Positions 53,470 to 64,000 of a stretch of 64,000 bases of DNA are shown piece after piece (the stretch's first letter is position 1; every line of letters starts with the position of its first letter). The DNA is from Gambelia wislizenii. Taxonomy: Eukaryota; Chordata; Lepidosauria; Squamata; Crotaphytidae. The notes beneath the pieces were generated by a model. That model was not told where the DNA came from, searched no databases, and saw nothing but the letters and a program-made list of their open reading frames with translations. The translations under genes were made by a program, and so were the position numbers. The stretch covers positions 441,122,687 through 441,186,686 of the forward strand of contig JAUMIR010000001.1 in the NCBI GenBank assembly GCA_030847615.1, given 5' to 3'.

Positions 53470-56400
53470 CTATTGGTGCTAGTTGTCACCCAATGGGTTA
53501 GGGGTGGGAAACTGCCAGAAATTAGGAGTGTATTGGACCCCATTGAAACTGGGAGTGCTGTATCCTCTAACACGGATTTTTCTAAAAAAAAGAAATTGAG
53601 GGTGTTGAATGACCATGTTCTTTTCTGATAACTGCATCAAAAACATGTGTATGATTTGTTAACAAATTATCTTGATTATTGTTTAGATAGTACTGTGATT
53701 TGGTGAAGAAAACACTGGTGATGGGAAAACCCTCAGGCTAATTATAAAAAAAGAATAACTTGGGAACTCGAAGACTGAACACTTGTCCTCTATGGAAAAA
53801 AAGTGATTCCTGCTACCCTTCATAAATCCTCCTGGAATTATCTTCAGTGATGCAAGGAAAATAACAATCTAATTATAGAAGGCACATTGTCTATTAATAT
53901 GTTAACGAAGCAGACATATTAATGGAGAGATCTGAATTTTAATACATTTTAAGAGCTTCTTGATTATGTGTTTGTTAGTTGGTATGATCATTACAAATTA
54001 GTTGCATATGGCTATACACGGACTAAAGACTATATCCAGTCTTGGATTCTTAAGTGGTTATAAGGAAGCAGGTGAGTACGCCTGCCATCTGTACCACAAC
54101 ACATTCACACTAAGACATTCACTTTCAAAACAAATGTATGGTGGTTAATGAGCAAAGGAGGTATCAAAAATGTATTTATTCATCTGATTTATCTCCTGCC
54201 CTTTCTCACAGGAGCTCTGTCAGGTGGTAGCATGCACTGGGTGCCTCTTCTAAAGGTCCAGGCAGCAATAAATGGTAGCAGAGTAAATGTTCCTCCAGGC
54301 ATCAGAACAAAGACACAGGCTTATGTCTAAAATTTTCTTGTTCTTGAACATAATAAGGACTATTTACAATATATTACAGCATCCAAGGAAGAAAAACCAT
54401 CTTCACGCTTCGAGATTCAAAATAGAACTATTCAGTTCAACTTCATAGGTCAAACTAAAACTAGTATCTAAAATCATAAATTACAAATATCAAGGAAAAT
54501 ACAGTATAAATTGAGGGATAGGGGAAAAACACAGTAGTTAATAGCAATAAATGTCAAGCCCTCTCCCATTTTTTTCAAAACAAACCTATATTTGAATGGA
54601 TTCCTGCAATCTTTTACCATTTGGATGTACATTTTTGAATAACTAGTTAAGCAATTGGAAGTGAGACTCCTTGCTGATCTGCTGTAAATCACCCAGAGAG
54701 CTATGAGTAGATCACAGTCTGTCTTCTGACCAACTTTGATGCCATGCACATTAAGTGTGTAAGCAAAAACAAAACCACACAACAATATTATGTTCTTTCT
54801 TATTCCTGAAACATTTTGTAGGGTTGAACCTTCTTAGACTATGTAATTGTTGCTTTGAAATTAACTACTGGTCAACCAAAATGCATTCTCCATGGCTAAA
54901 AGACTCCTTATTTGTAACACTGGAACGATAAACACCCATCCACTATTATTCAGTGGTCTGAGGACCTTAACAACCTTTCTGTTGTTTGAATGTGTGACAT
55001 ACATATTGATATCTGTTTGAACCCTTAAACATTTAAACTCTATGCATAGATATTAATTTATTTTAGTATTCTTACTTCATTGCTATTTTAAAATCTTTTT
55101 CTCTCCCCCTTATGAAATATGATTTTTGCACAATAATGCTTTTGCACAAGTTGAATCCAGTATTTACTCATGAATAAATGCAATTCATATTTTTGTTTCT
55201 GTTTTTAAAAAACTTTTGTAGCCTTTCTTTCTTCCATAGTGAAAATCCAAATAAAGTACACAGGGTTCCCAGTTGGTTCTCATTCCAGACACTGGCCAGG
55301 CTCTGGGTTTTCTTAGCTTTATCAGAGCTTGGAAAAATTGCTGTTGGACTATAATTCCTATACTGGCTGGGGATTCTCAAAATTGTAGTTGAAAAAGAAA
55401 CCTTTACAAGTTTCTGAAAACTGTAATTCTTCTGTGATTGTTATAAGTTATAAACAGGAGAGAGAAAAAGTTCATCAGCCAGTGTGACAGCTGGTTTGAA
55501 AAAGAAATGGTTTAACTAAGGGGATGTGGATACTAATTGAACAGCTCAGCTTAATTTAGGTCATACTGCCCTCTAGGGGATTAGTCACATATGTCCACTT
55601 TTGCTTTATGTAAGATGAAATTGTCTTACTACCATTTTTTTATTAAGAAAAATTGTGTGTATTTCAATCGATAGCATCACTCCAATAAATATTTTAGATA
55701 ATTGCAACTCTTGCAGATAATGTAAACTGCAGTTTGTTTATTTAGTAATATGCACAAAACTCAGTAATATGCACAAAACTCAGTAATGTGCACAAAACTA
55801 ATATAATCCAGTGTATATTCTAGAATGGGATATGAATCACATGATTCTATACTCTAGTTTTTTAAATGACTCTTGGGAGGGGGCTGAACAACTTATTTCC
55901 TCTGAGCTACATTTTTGCATTCTTAATAATTGCCTGTACACACCATTAGGAAAAGTTATTTTTCTAAGCCCTGGTTGTACACCTCAAACTACTAAGCCTT
56001 ATTACTCAGAGAGATTGCATAGCAGCAATGTTTAGTGATAGTATGCACTGAAATTTACCTAAATGCCATTCACCTATAATTGGTACTGATAACAATGTTT
56101 GAGGCCAATTAAAGAAGTGTTCAGTAGTTCAGGCTCAAGTGGCCCTTGACCAACAAAACACACACAAAAAAACACAAAGCAACAAAACACACACAAGTTT
56201 CTAATTCTTAGAAAGTAATATGCATGAAAGGGCCTGTAAGAAGTCAGAGTTTGGTCTGTTGATGGAGATGGAAACCTGTTATCTAAAGGCAGGCCTAGAG
56301 GGATCTTTTCTACAACCATGATACAGCCATATATTTTCACTAGACTAGATTTGGAACCTGCCACCTAAGGTAGAAGGACTCCTTCCACATGTGTAAAGCT

Positions 56401-56745
56401 TTAGATCTATTGGAGGAGACAGAATGAAACAGAGAAAGAGCTTCATTCATGCCCTCCTCTCCTGAAGTGCCTTACACTCCTCTGATCTATTGCAGAAAGT
56501 TGGGTGACCCTCTGGAACAGTGAAGGAGGTGTGTCATGGAAGATCAGCTGAATATTCCTCCTCTCACTCCTCTCAAATAAGAGCATTGTGAAGGGAGCTC
56601 CACTCAGGGAATGCTCCCACTAGTGGAAAAGAAGAATGATCTAGCCCACTGTGGGCTTATCTACACTCCCCCTCCCCAAATCTGGCCCGATAATCTGGTG
56701 TGATAAGGCCACACACAGTATGACCCTATCTGCACCAAATTCAGG
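53470..56745. other. No recognised gene or element
   Basis: AT-rich sequence. 55315-55385 has a weak fold-back piece (TTGGACTATAATTCC). The 103-codon frame at 54474-54785 shows no family resemblance. Confidence 0.5.
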
Positions 56746-56752
56746 GTATACT

Positions 56753-57337
56753 TATTGGAAGTATAATAATATACTGTTTAAAATACCAGGGTATGTTATC
56801 CCTGTTTAAACATCCACACTGTATTTCACACGTTAGTGGAGAATGCAGCCTATTTAGCAGAGTTTAAAACAAACGCAGCAGCATGTAGCGTTAGATTGTT
56901 AGCATACATATAAAACCACAGCTTAGTAAATAACCAAACACCCTTTGTCTTTTCCTAAATTGTTTAACTAGCAAAATAACCACTCAATACTCAAAAGTTA
57001 GTTTTAAAAGTACAAAAACATTTTTATTTACAGTTAGAGAGCTCATTCTTGGCAGGAATAAGAAACTCCATCAAAATAAACTAAAACTAGTTAAAAATGC
57101 TTAAAAACTACATTGTTACAAAATGGCTGAGTCCTCTCAGTTCAAAGGTCATGTGGTTTGTTAAAGGATCATGGCTTCTGGAACAAAGAAGGAAACTCAG
57201 ACACTCCCCTTCATCCCAGATTCCCCAATAACAAAACTTCAGGAAGTTACATCAGCTCATTTTATATGGCTTCTTAGTTAACCCTTCAATAGCAAAACAA
57301 TTTCCACTTATTGGACTGCAAACTATATTTTCCAACA
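56753..57337 (-). repeat. Solo LTR, family B (copy 4)
   Basis: 585 bp, perfect ATACT duplication (56748-56752, 57338-57342). Minus-strand ends TGTTGGAAAA...TCCAATA. Confidence 0.9.
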
Positions 57338-57869
57338 ATACTGCCTTAATCTGGATTTTAAAAACTTGCAGTTTTCTCCAGAGTTTGCTTGCTACTGAGA
57401 AAACTGTAGTATAAACAATGCACCTGCCCTGGATTTGGGGTTGTGGGGGTGGAGAGGCAAGACAAGCACTGCTTGAGAGATGCCAACATTTTCCCCCTCC
57501 TAAGGAACCACTTCCTCATTCCAATATTGGCTGGGAAGGCAGAGCCCTGGCATGTAGTCACTGTCTCTGACATCAGAACAAAACAACCAGCTACATGATC
57601 ACTGCCTTGTTCTGACCTCAGAGCGAGTGACTGCGCACAGGTGATGCCGAGGAGGGGGGAAATGACACTGCGGAGGTGCCTGGAAGTGAAAATGCAGATG
57701 ATTCATTGTGTAGACAAGCCCAACAATGAGAGGTCCAGATTTGGGTTTTGCACGTTCTATAATGGCAGTGCTTCTGCTATCTGTCCTCCTTCAATACAGA
57801 CTGGGAATCATTCTAGAACCAGCAAAGGCATTGCCTTGTGTATATCCTGAGAACAATATTATACTATTT

Positions 57870-58139
57870 AACTGCCCCAGCATTCTGTCCTGGGTCCAGT
57901 GCTATTCAACATCTTTATCAATTACATGGATGAGGGAATAGAGGGTATGCTTATCAAGTTTGCAGATGCCACCAAATTAGGAGGGGTAGCTAATACCCCA
58001 GAGGACAAGGTCAGAATTCAAAATGACTTTAACAGATTAGAAAGCTGGGCCAAAACTAACAAAATGAATTTCAACAGGGAGAGATGTAGGATATTACACT
58101 CGGGCAGTAAAAAATGAAATGCATAGATATAGGATGGGT
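57870..58139 (+). mobile_element. CR1 internal fragment (CR1-f)
   Basis: [20 protein letters not shown], then FADATKLGGVANTPEDKV and RLESWAKTNKMNFN: the RT palm. FADD is changed to FADA. Both ends truncated, no tail. Confidence 0.8.
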
Positions 58140-58218
58140 ACATGGCTCCCACAAGGGGGGACTGACAGGGCTCTAGCCTGGGGGACTGGGATTAGGAGGG
58201 GGCCCAGCGTGATATTAT

Positions 58219-58800
58219 TAAGGTTTCTTCTTTCCTGTTGAAGTTGTCCAGGTGTTTGTGGATTTCAATAGCTTCCCTATGCATTCTGACATGATAGTTG
58301 TTGGCCTAGTCCAGACTTTCTGTGTTTTTGAATAGCATTTTGTGTCCAGGTTGGTTTATAACATGTTCTGCTACAGCTGATTTTTCTGGCTGGCCCAGTC
58401 AGTAAACAAAAGTAAACAAAATCTGGCTCCCAGTTTTGAAGAACAATAGAATAAAAACTCAACACTTACAAAGGAATTCCACCCAGGGACAAGAGGATTC
58501 CCAGCAGATAATGGCCCATCAACCAACCATTAGCCAAACAGACACTAACGAGCCTTGCATTTCTATACCCAGAAACTAGCCACTCAATTACACAAATTTA
58601 CATATACTCCCCAACAAAGGTTCACAGCATATAAGCTCCACATAAACTCCTACTCAGCCATTCTCTGAAGATGCCAGACACAGATGCAGGTGAAACATCA
58701 GAAAGAAACTGTTCCAGAACACGGCCTCACAGCTCGGAAGAAAACCAAGGAAAATCTATGGATGCCGGCCGTGAAAGCCTTCGACTTCACTCTGCTTATA
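58219..58800. mobile_element. Penelope-like element 3' end with internal inversion
   Basis: 58219-58398 in reverse encodes REAIEIHKHLDNFNRKEET, typical of Penelope-like ORFs near the C terminus. 58413-58800 is forward and contains IWLP, then FHPGT-like text in broken frames, and the 3' region with CTGAAGA (58665-58671) and GAAAC (58692-58696), a hammerhead-ribozyme-like core. The segments are adjacent in the normal element, so one is inverted. A doubled AGTAAACAAA marks the junction. Confidence 0.65.
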
Positions 58801-58869
58801 ATAGTTTAGATAGCAAGGCCTCAAAATGCCTGCACTGTATATCTAATTCTTTGTGGATTCTTTAACAAA

Positions 58870-60375
58870 ACTTGGTTCTGCAGAACCAAAATATCCCAGC
58901 CTTGGGCATAAAGTTTAAAAGCACATCAGTAAAACATTTAAAAAAAAAAATCAGCCCTCATTCTTGGTTATTACTGTTGCCATTAGTAGTTTTATTTGCT
59001 ACATTTTTGTTAGTCACTTCTATGTTTAAAGGTTTGCAGCAAACATTTAATCATCATAAACATGAAAATGTTACTATCATCTTCTATGGGAAACAAATAA
59101 TATGTAAGAGCGCATAATCAATAAACCACAACATCCCATCAGTTGCATGTAACCAAAGACAGAGAAGGGTAACTGATAAATTATTTTCATACATCTAGTA
59201 TTACTGACAAACACAGACATCCTAGTGAACCAGTAAGCTTTCAATAATGATGATAATATGAGCAGTTTGTTAACTACATGAACAAACTGTGATGTTTTGA
59301 CTAAAGCCTTGTGTACCCTAGCCTAGAACAAATACATTGATTTTGGAAGTCTAATATCTCATTCTTCACAGGGCCAGGCTGCAAGTCTTCCAATGCCTAT
59401 TGCTAAGTTAGCTCACTCTTTAATTGCCCTGCAGGATTAAAGCAAAGGTCAGTCTGTTCAGGGTTCTGCTATTAACAATGGGAAAACAGATGCTCTAAGA
59501 ATCTCCAGAGCAAAGCATGAAAACATTGCCATTGGCAGTTGATCCCCCTGAGAATAGAAGAGCAAAGATACATAACTCATATACAGGGTTAAGCAACTCC
59601 AGAATAATGTGATAACAGAATTCAGCCATGGCGACTTGTGTTTAACATCATTATTGCCAACAGTAGTTCATGTCTTTTTCACACATTTCATTTCCATAGC
59701 TTGAGACGTTGCACTGCAAAGCACTTTGTTTTATCATTATTTAACCCCAGTAACATAGAGTCATAGAGTTGGAAGAGACCACAAGGGCCATCCAGTCCAA
59801 CTTTTTCTTACAAAAAAGTTTAGAAGCTCACAATTCAACCAACAAATAACAGTTTTATATGATCTGTTTCATTTCAACTGTCCAACTTTTGTCATGTTGC
59901 ATTGTCATATCATATGTTTGCATAAAAATTATATAATGTATTTAGTTATGTATCACAATTGTAACTATAAAAGTTGTATACTTACAGTGTTTACGGTTTG
60001 TGTTTAGCTATTGTCCCCATTCAATTATGAAAAACAGAGCATAGCCCTTAAAAATACCTTCTTCTCAGTGCCTACTTGCAGCTTAAACAAACTTCAAAAA
60101 CAGATCTTCAGCAACAAACAACCTCATATAGGAATAGTTTTGCCTTAAATACATCAAGATTCTGAATGTGTGCTTTTGCTTCATAAACATTAAACCTGCA
60201 GTGGATCACAAGGACCCTACAGATTTTTTTAAAAATAACAATTACTGTACTAATACAAAGCATACACAAGGGTGAATTCAGCCCACCCCTAACTTATTGG
60301 AAGCCACTTTCTTGCTTTAAGGAATTCTTCCTTTTATATGTGCCCAAGTGAGATTATGGACAAAATAAACAGCTG
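58870..60375. other. No recognised gene; one CR1 tip
   Basis: 59753-59803 is a 51-bp reverse CR1 end (CATAGAGTTGGAAGAGACCA). Otherwise unassigned AT-rich DNA. Confidence 0.5.
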
Positions 60376-60381
60376 CCTTAC

Positions 60382-60493
60382 CATTGGGAAGTATTGTAGG
60401 CTCCCAGATTTTCAACAGTTTCATAAGCTCAATCATAAACCTGGAGTAGGGGTCAGTAAAAATGTTATCTATTCTACCATTCTCAAACAGGTA
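60382..60493 (-). CDS. Candidate host protein-coding exon, 112 nt, gene unknown
   Basis: On the minus strand a pyrimidine-rich tract ending TTCTTTTCTTGCAG precedes the segment, and CCCAATG|GTAAGG follows. These are good acceptor and donor consensus sites. The frame is open through the exon: it begins YLFENGRIDNIFTDPYSRF and ends ILPN plus one base. It has mixed composition and no repeat similarity to anything else in the window. I do not recognise the protein. It could be a chance open segment, since only one exon is visible and no neighbour exon was found. Confidence 0.4.
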
Positions 60494-60659
60494 CTGCAAG
60501 AAAAGAAAGGAATACAGGACAATGAGGCATAACTTTAGATTTACAGAGATCTGTGCAGAGCAGGGATGGAAATCATGTGGCTGCCAAGGGGAGGAGGGAC
60601 CAGTGCCGTCCTTAGGAATGCCACTGGCCCCTACAAGGTCTTGGCCCATCCTATTTTTT

Positions 60660-61700
60660 AGCTGAGAAAATGTGGGGGGGGGGGTTGCTAACCTTTACAC
60701 ACACACACACACACAGAGAAAAAGATTAAAAACCCACTCATGGGATTACATGATTACTTTCATTTAAGAAAATTATATTCCTTCCAATTAAGATGTTTTC
60801 AGACAATTAAATTGCTTCCTGATTTCCATAATTGTCTCATTTATAAGATTTCTCTCTTTCCTGATTAGTCAGGTAGAGTAATCCCATTCCTTTAAAGAGG
60901 TATAGCATTAAGATAACAAACCACCAGCAAATGCATAACTCCACAAGGTCCCCCCCATTGTCTTTGTTTGACTCCCTACATGTCACTTAGAAGTGCAAAT
61001 CTATGTTTAATGGAACATAAGGGATGAATGCCCTATTACTAGGGAACAAGATTTCCCTAGCTGCTACTAGGCATTTTAAAATAGCCTTTTAGAGTGAAAG
61101 ACGTATCAGGTATATATTAGACAAGATATTTTGGACTACAACTCCCACAGTCCCTGTTCATTAGCAATGCCAGCAAGAGCTTATGGGAGTTTTAGTCCAA
61201 AAAAATTCTGAAGAGTGCTATGTTGCCTAACCCTGAGTTAGAGCCATTGTAAGACTGCTTGGGTATGTGTTAGGAAATCATTCAGTAAGATAAAAGCCAA
61301 TTTTTTACCAATGCCCTAAGCTTCCCATTGCTGAAGACTGGGTATAAGTGAAATGGAACTGGGTATAAGTGAAATGAAATGTAGAAACCTAGTACAGTAA
61401 TGTTTTATGTACTGCCTATTTCTCAAAGTACTGGAAGACAGGAGTAGTAATGTGGGTTTTCCAGAAAATTCTGAACTGGGAAATTTTCCTAGTGCCCAAA
61501 ATATGATCTGATCCAACTTAGAATGCTTATGTGATCTCTGTTTATTAAACAAAACTTTTAAATATCCAACACCCAGTATGTATTTGAACTGAAGTGATTT
61601 GGGTGGGGAAAGGACAGTTAAAGTGATTGAAATATTATATTAAAATATTAAACATTATGTTAAAATATTATAGTCAAATGTGGAAAATACTACTAGAATT
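60660..61700. other. Unassigned
   Basis: A (CA)n run at about 60700-60716 and a weak fold-back (GGACTACAACTCCCACAG with a reverse copy) at 61130-61200. No gene seen. Confidence 0.5.
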
Positions 61701-61704
61701 TGTT

Positions 61705-61925
61705 GTTATGGACCTTCAAGTCAATGCCAATTTATAGTGACCCTCTCCTAGTGGTTTTTTGGCAAGCTTTCTTCAAAGGAGGTTTGCCATTGCCTTTTTT
61801 TAGGCTGAGAAAGAATGACCTGCCCACGGTTACCTAGTGGGTTTCTGTGGTCCAGTGGGGATTCAAACCCTGTTCACGCAGAGTCCTAGTGCAACTATAC
61901 AGAGTCAAACTATTGTACCATACTG
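61705..61925 (-). repeat. tRNA-type Sauria-like SINE
   Basis: Plus strand runs ACCTTCAAGTCAATGCCAAT, TTTGCCATTGCC, AGGCTGAGAAAGAATGACCT, GGGGATTCAAACCCTG, the reverse of the 36.5-kb SINE order. Confidence 0.7.
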
Positions 61926-61939
61926 GGTCTTTTAGAATA

Positions 61940-63115
61940 TTTGTCTTCAAATTTTTCAACAACACACACTTCTCTTACTTTGTCTACTTACATTTAAGGG
62001 GCAAAAACACTGAAAGCTGTTAATACTATTTTTTTTGCACACCCAACAAATGTTACACGCCATGCTGGGCTTGTCCACTCACCTACTTCCAAAGGAGCGT
62101 GACTCTTTTCCATTCCAGTAGTTGAAGACCTTCAGCTTCAGTATGACTGTTTGTACAATAACTTATACTGCTGTAGAGCTACTTACCTAAAATTGTTTAG
62201 GCACCTGTTTGTTGTTAATTTTAAGAAGTGGGTTTTTTTAAAAAAAAAATGAATAGAAAATGAATAGCATAGTAAACATCCCATTTGTCCACCGCACATC
62301 ACTACAGTTATTTCTAATTTTCAAAACCATTAAAACTGTTCCACCAAAGAAGCCTTCCCAAACCACACGGAAGTCACTGGAAATACTAGCCAAGATTTAC
62401 TTGGCCCAGTGTATTTACATCAGTACTGGGGGCTGCTTCTGCAGGAACACAAAGACAATTGGAGGCTCCCAAGTGTGGTTCCTCGCTCTGGACACGGATT
62501 GGCTGTGAGAGTGTGACCGGACTCTATCAAGCTGCCCTACCCAGAGAAGCAGCAGCAGCAGCTATTTCGCTCCCACGTATACCAGCACAGCTTCTTCCTT
62601 CGTGGGTACACAAGGTGGGGTTAGCTGACAAATGTGGAAGGTTTAAGCATTCTCCTTCCCCATTTGTTTGAAATTAACACCCTTTTGATCATGACATAAA
62701 TTGTTTATGTACTAGAGGCTCTTGGATCTATTCATATGAATTTCTACAGTGTGCATGTGTGTGTGTTCTAAGTGGGAGAACAGGAAAAAAATGCATCCAG
62801 ACTGTCCCTGAATGTACTTCTGTGGCCAATAGATGGCTGGCAGGGAGCTATGCCCAGAAGCCCCCAGCTGCCCTTCCACACTTCAGATGAATGTTGCACA
62901 AGGAGGTGCTGGATATGTCCTTATGCAACATCTTACCAGGGGGGCCATCTATACATGGGGGGGGGGAACCAAAAACCAATAGCTTGCTCCACAGTAATAA
63001 CAAATTGCAGCAGCTATGATTTGGTTTAATGGGGGGGGGGGTTGCCCCAAAAGTGTTGCATGCCCACCCGTCAAGATAGCAGCCACAAGTAAAATTGCAT
63101 TTTAACTTACCTGAA
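61940..63115. other. No recognised feature
   Basis: Several G runs (62956-62966, 63032-63042); no ORF with family resemblance. Confidence 0.5.
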
Positions 63116-63123
63116 TTTGCCAC

Positions 63124-63837
63124 TGTGGGAAATGTAGCACTCTTCTTGTACCCCATGTTTAGTAAGTTTAGGAAATTCCTTGCATGCTCAAGTTTCACCC
63201 CCACTTCTCTTCTCAGGCTGTTTTAGCCATTTGGAGCTATGGGGTGACCACTAAGTCATTCATCACATGGCCTCCTAATTTAAATGTTTTATTATGCTTT
63301 GTTCTTGGTTCCTTCTTGGGATCTGCAGCTTCTCCATGATGCTGCTTTTCTCCTTTTCCCCCTTTCCTCCATGTTCTCCATGCATCTAACTCCCAAAATC
63401 ACGAAGAAAAGAGGCAAGCTCTTGCTTACCCGCAATCACCTCTTTATCTGAGGAAATAATGGATATTACTGCTATAATACTCAGAGACTTCTGATTTGAT
63501 TATCCTAACCTGAACTTCTCAAGATTGGGTGAGTTTTCTACCCTGAACCTAATCCTCCTAGTTAGTTAAGGACCTTAGATTTGTTTTGAACATGTAGATT
63601 ATGATTGCTATACCTTTAGTAAACTTTAGATATGCATTTTTAAACAAACGTCTTTATTGTCCTTAATTTGTCTACTTTTGACTGGGTAATTAGACCACAT
63701 ATAAATGCAAATCAAGCTTAGTCAGTCTTCTCTGCTAACTCTGCTTACTTTGAAAGAAACCTTTCTTAAGAAGATATTCCTAAAGGCTCCCTGGAATCTT
63801 TAATAAATTTTTGATTTTATACTCATACACCCCAACA
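63124..63837 (+). repeat. Solo LTR, family E (copy 3)
   Basis: 714 bp, TGTGGGAAATGTAGC...CCCCAACA. Flanking GCCAC and GCTAC match at 4 of 5. Aligns with 33559-34285. Confidence 0.75.
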
Positions 63838-64000
63838 GCTACCACCAAACTTTCTTTAAAAAAAATATTTCCTATGTGAAATAGAGTGATATTTCACCTT
63901 TACTAAAAAGACCAAAAAATAAATAAAAATCCTTGTTTTATTGCCTTAGCACTTGTTTGCTAAGGCAAAAATCCAACATGGCGGCTCTGGGCACTTGCCT

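Noticed and set aside
54474..54785. 103-codon minus-strand frame as a gene.
   Set aside because: No motif, no start context and no splice signals; AT-rich intergenic sequence yields such frames by chance.

Overview
The window looks like nuclear DNA of a squamate reptile (lizard or snake). The evidence is the repeat mix: reptile-type CR1 retroposons with ATTCTATG tails, an L1 with both ORFs open, tRNA- and 5S-derived SINEs that share one tail (the Sauria SINE pattern), a Penelope-like element with a hammerhead-like motif, Tigger-like TA-flanked MITEs, and many Ty1/copia-type elements and LTRs. No complete host gene was recognised. The only host candidates are one 112-nt exon near 60.4 kb (minus strand) and a CpG-rich stretch at 35.5-37.4 kb that could be a promoter.

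Layout. 1-1.9 kb: a scrambled copia relic (RT before protease/integrase). 2.1-14.3 kb: a copia element on the minus strand (copia C). It carries a 6.35-kb L1 in the edge of its 3' LTR, a foreign solo LTR in its RNase H region, a CR1 fragment in its body and a 1.8-kb CR1 in its 5' LTR. 14.3-21 kb: SINEs, solo LTRs, and a Tigger-like MITE split by a LINE with an exceptionally long (about 92 bp) target duplication. 21-24.8 kb: a solo LTR split by a 3.1-kb CR1. 25.1-31.1 kb: a second copia element (copia A) with a perfect 5-bp target duplication. Its gag-pol is interrupted by a 3.1-kb TA-flanked element made mostly of two hairpin minisatellites (about 27 x 62 bp and 11 x 95 bp). 31.3-42 kb: solo LTRs, 5S-SINEs, MITEs, the CpG-rich stretch, CR1 and LINE fragments. 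42-64 kb: sparser; solo LTRs, SINEs, a Penelope fragment with an internal inversion, the candidate exon, and long stretches with nothing recognisable.

The L1 is the only element that appears protein-competent: ORF1 and ORF2 are open, the visible EN and RT motifs are present, and a 16-bp target duplication is still exact. All copia, CR1, LINE and Penelope copies are broken. Three solo-LTR families were delimited from 5-bp target duplications. Families A and C (the latter within copia C) sit beside a PBS matching the anticodon arm of initiator tRNA-Met, as in Drosophila copia. The most unusual objects are the hairpin-minisatellite MITE, the 92-bp target duplication, the TG...TA LTR family and the hairpin-ended LINE.
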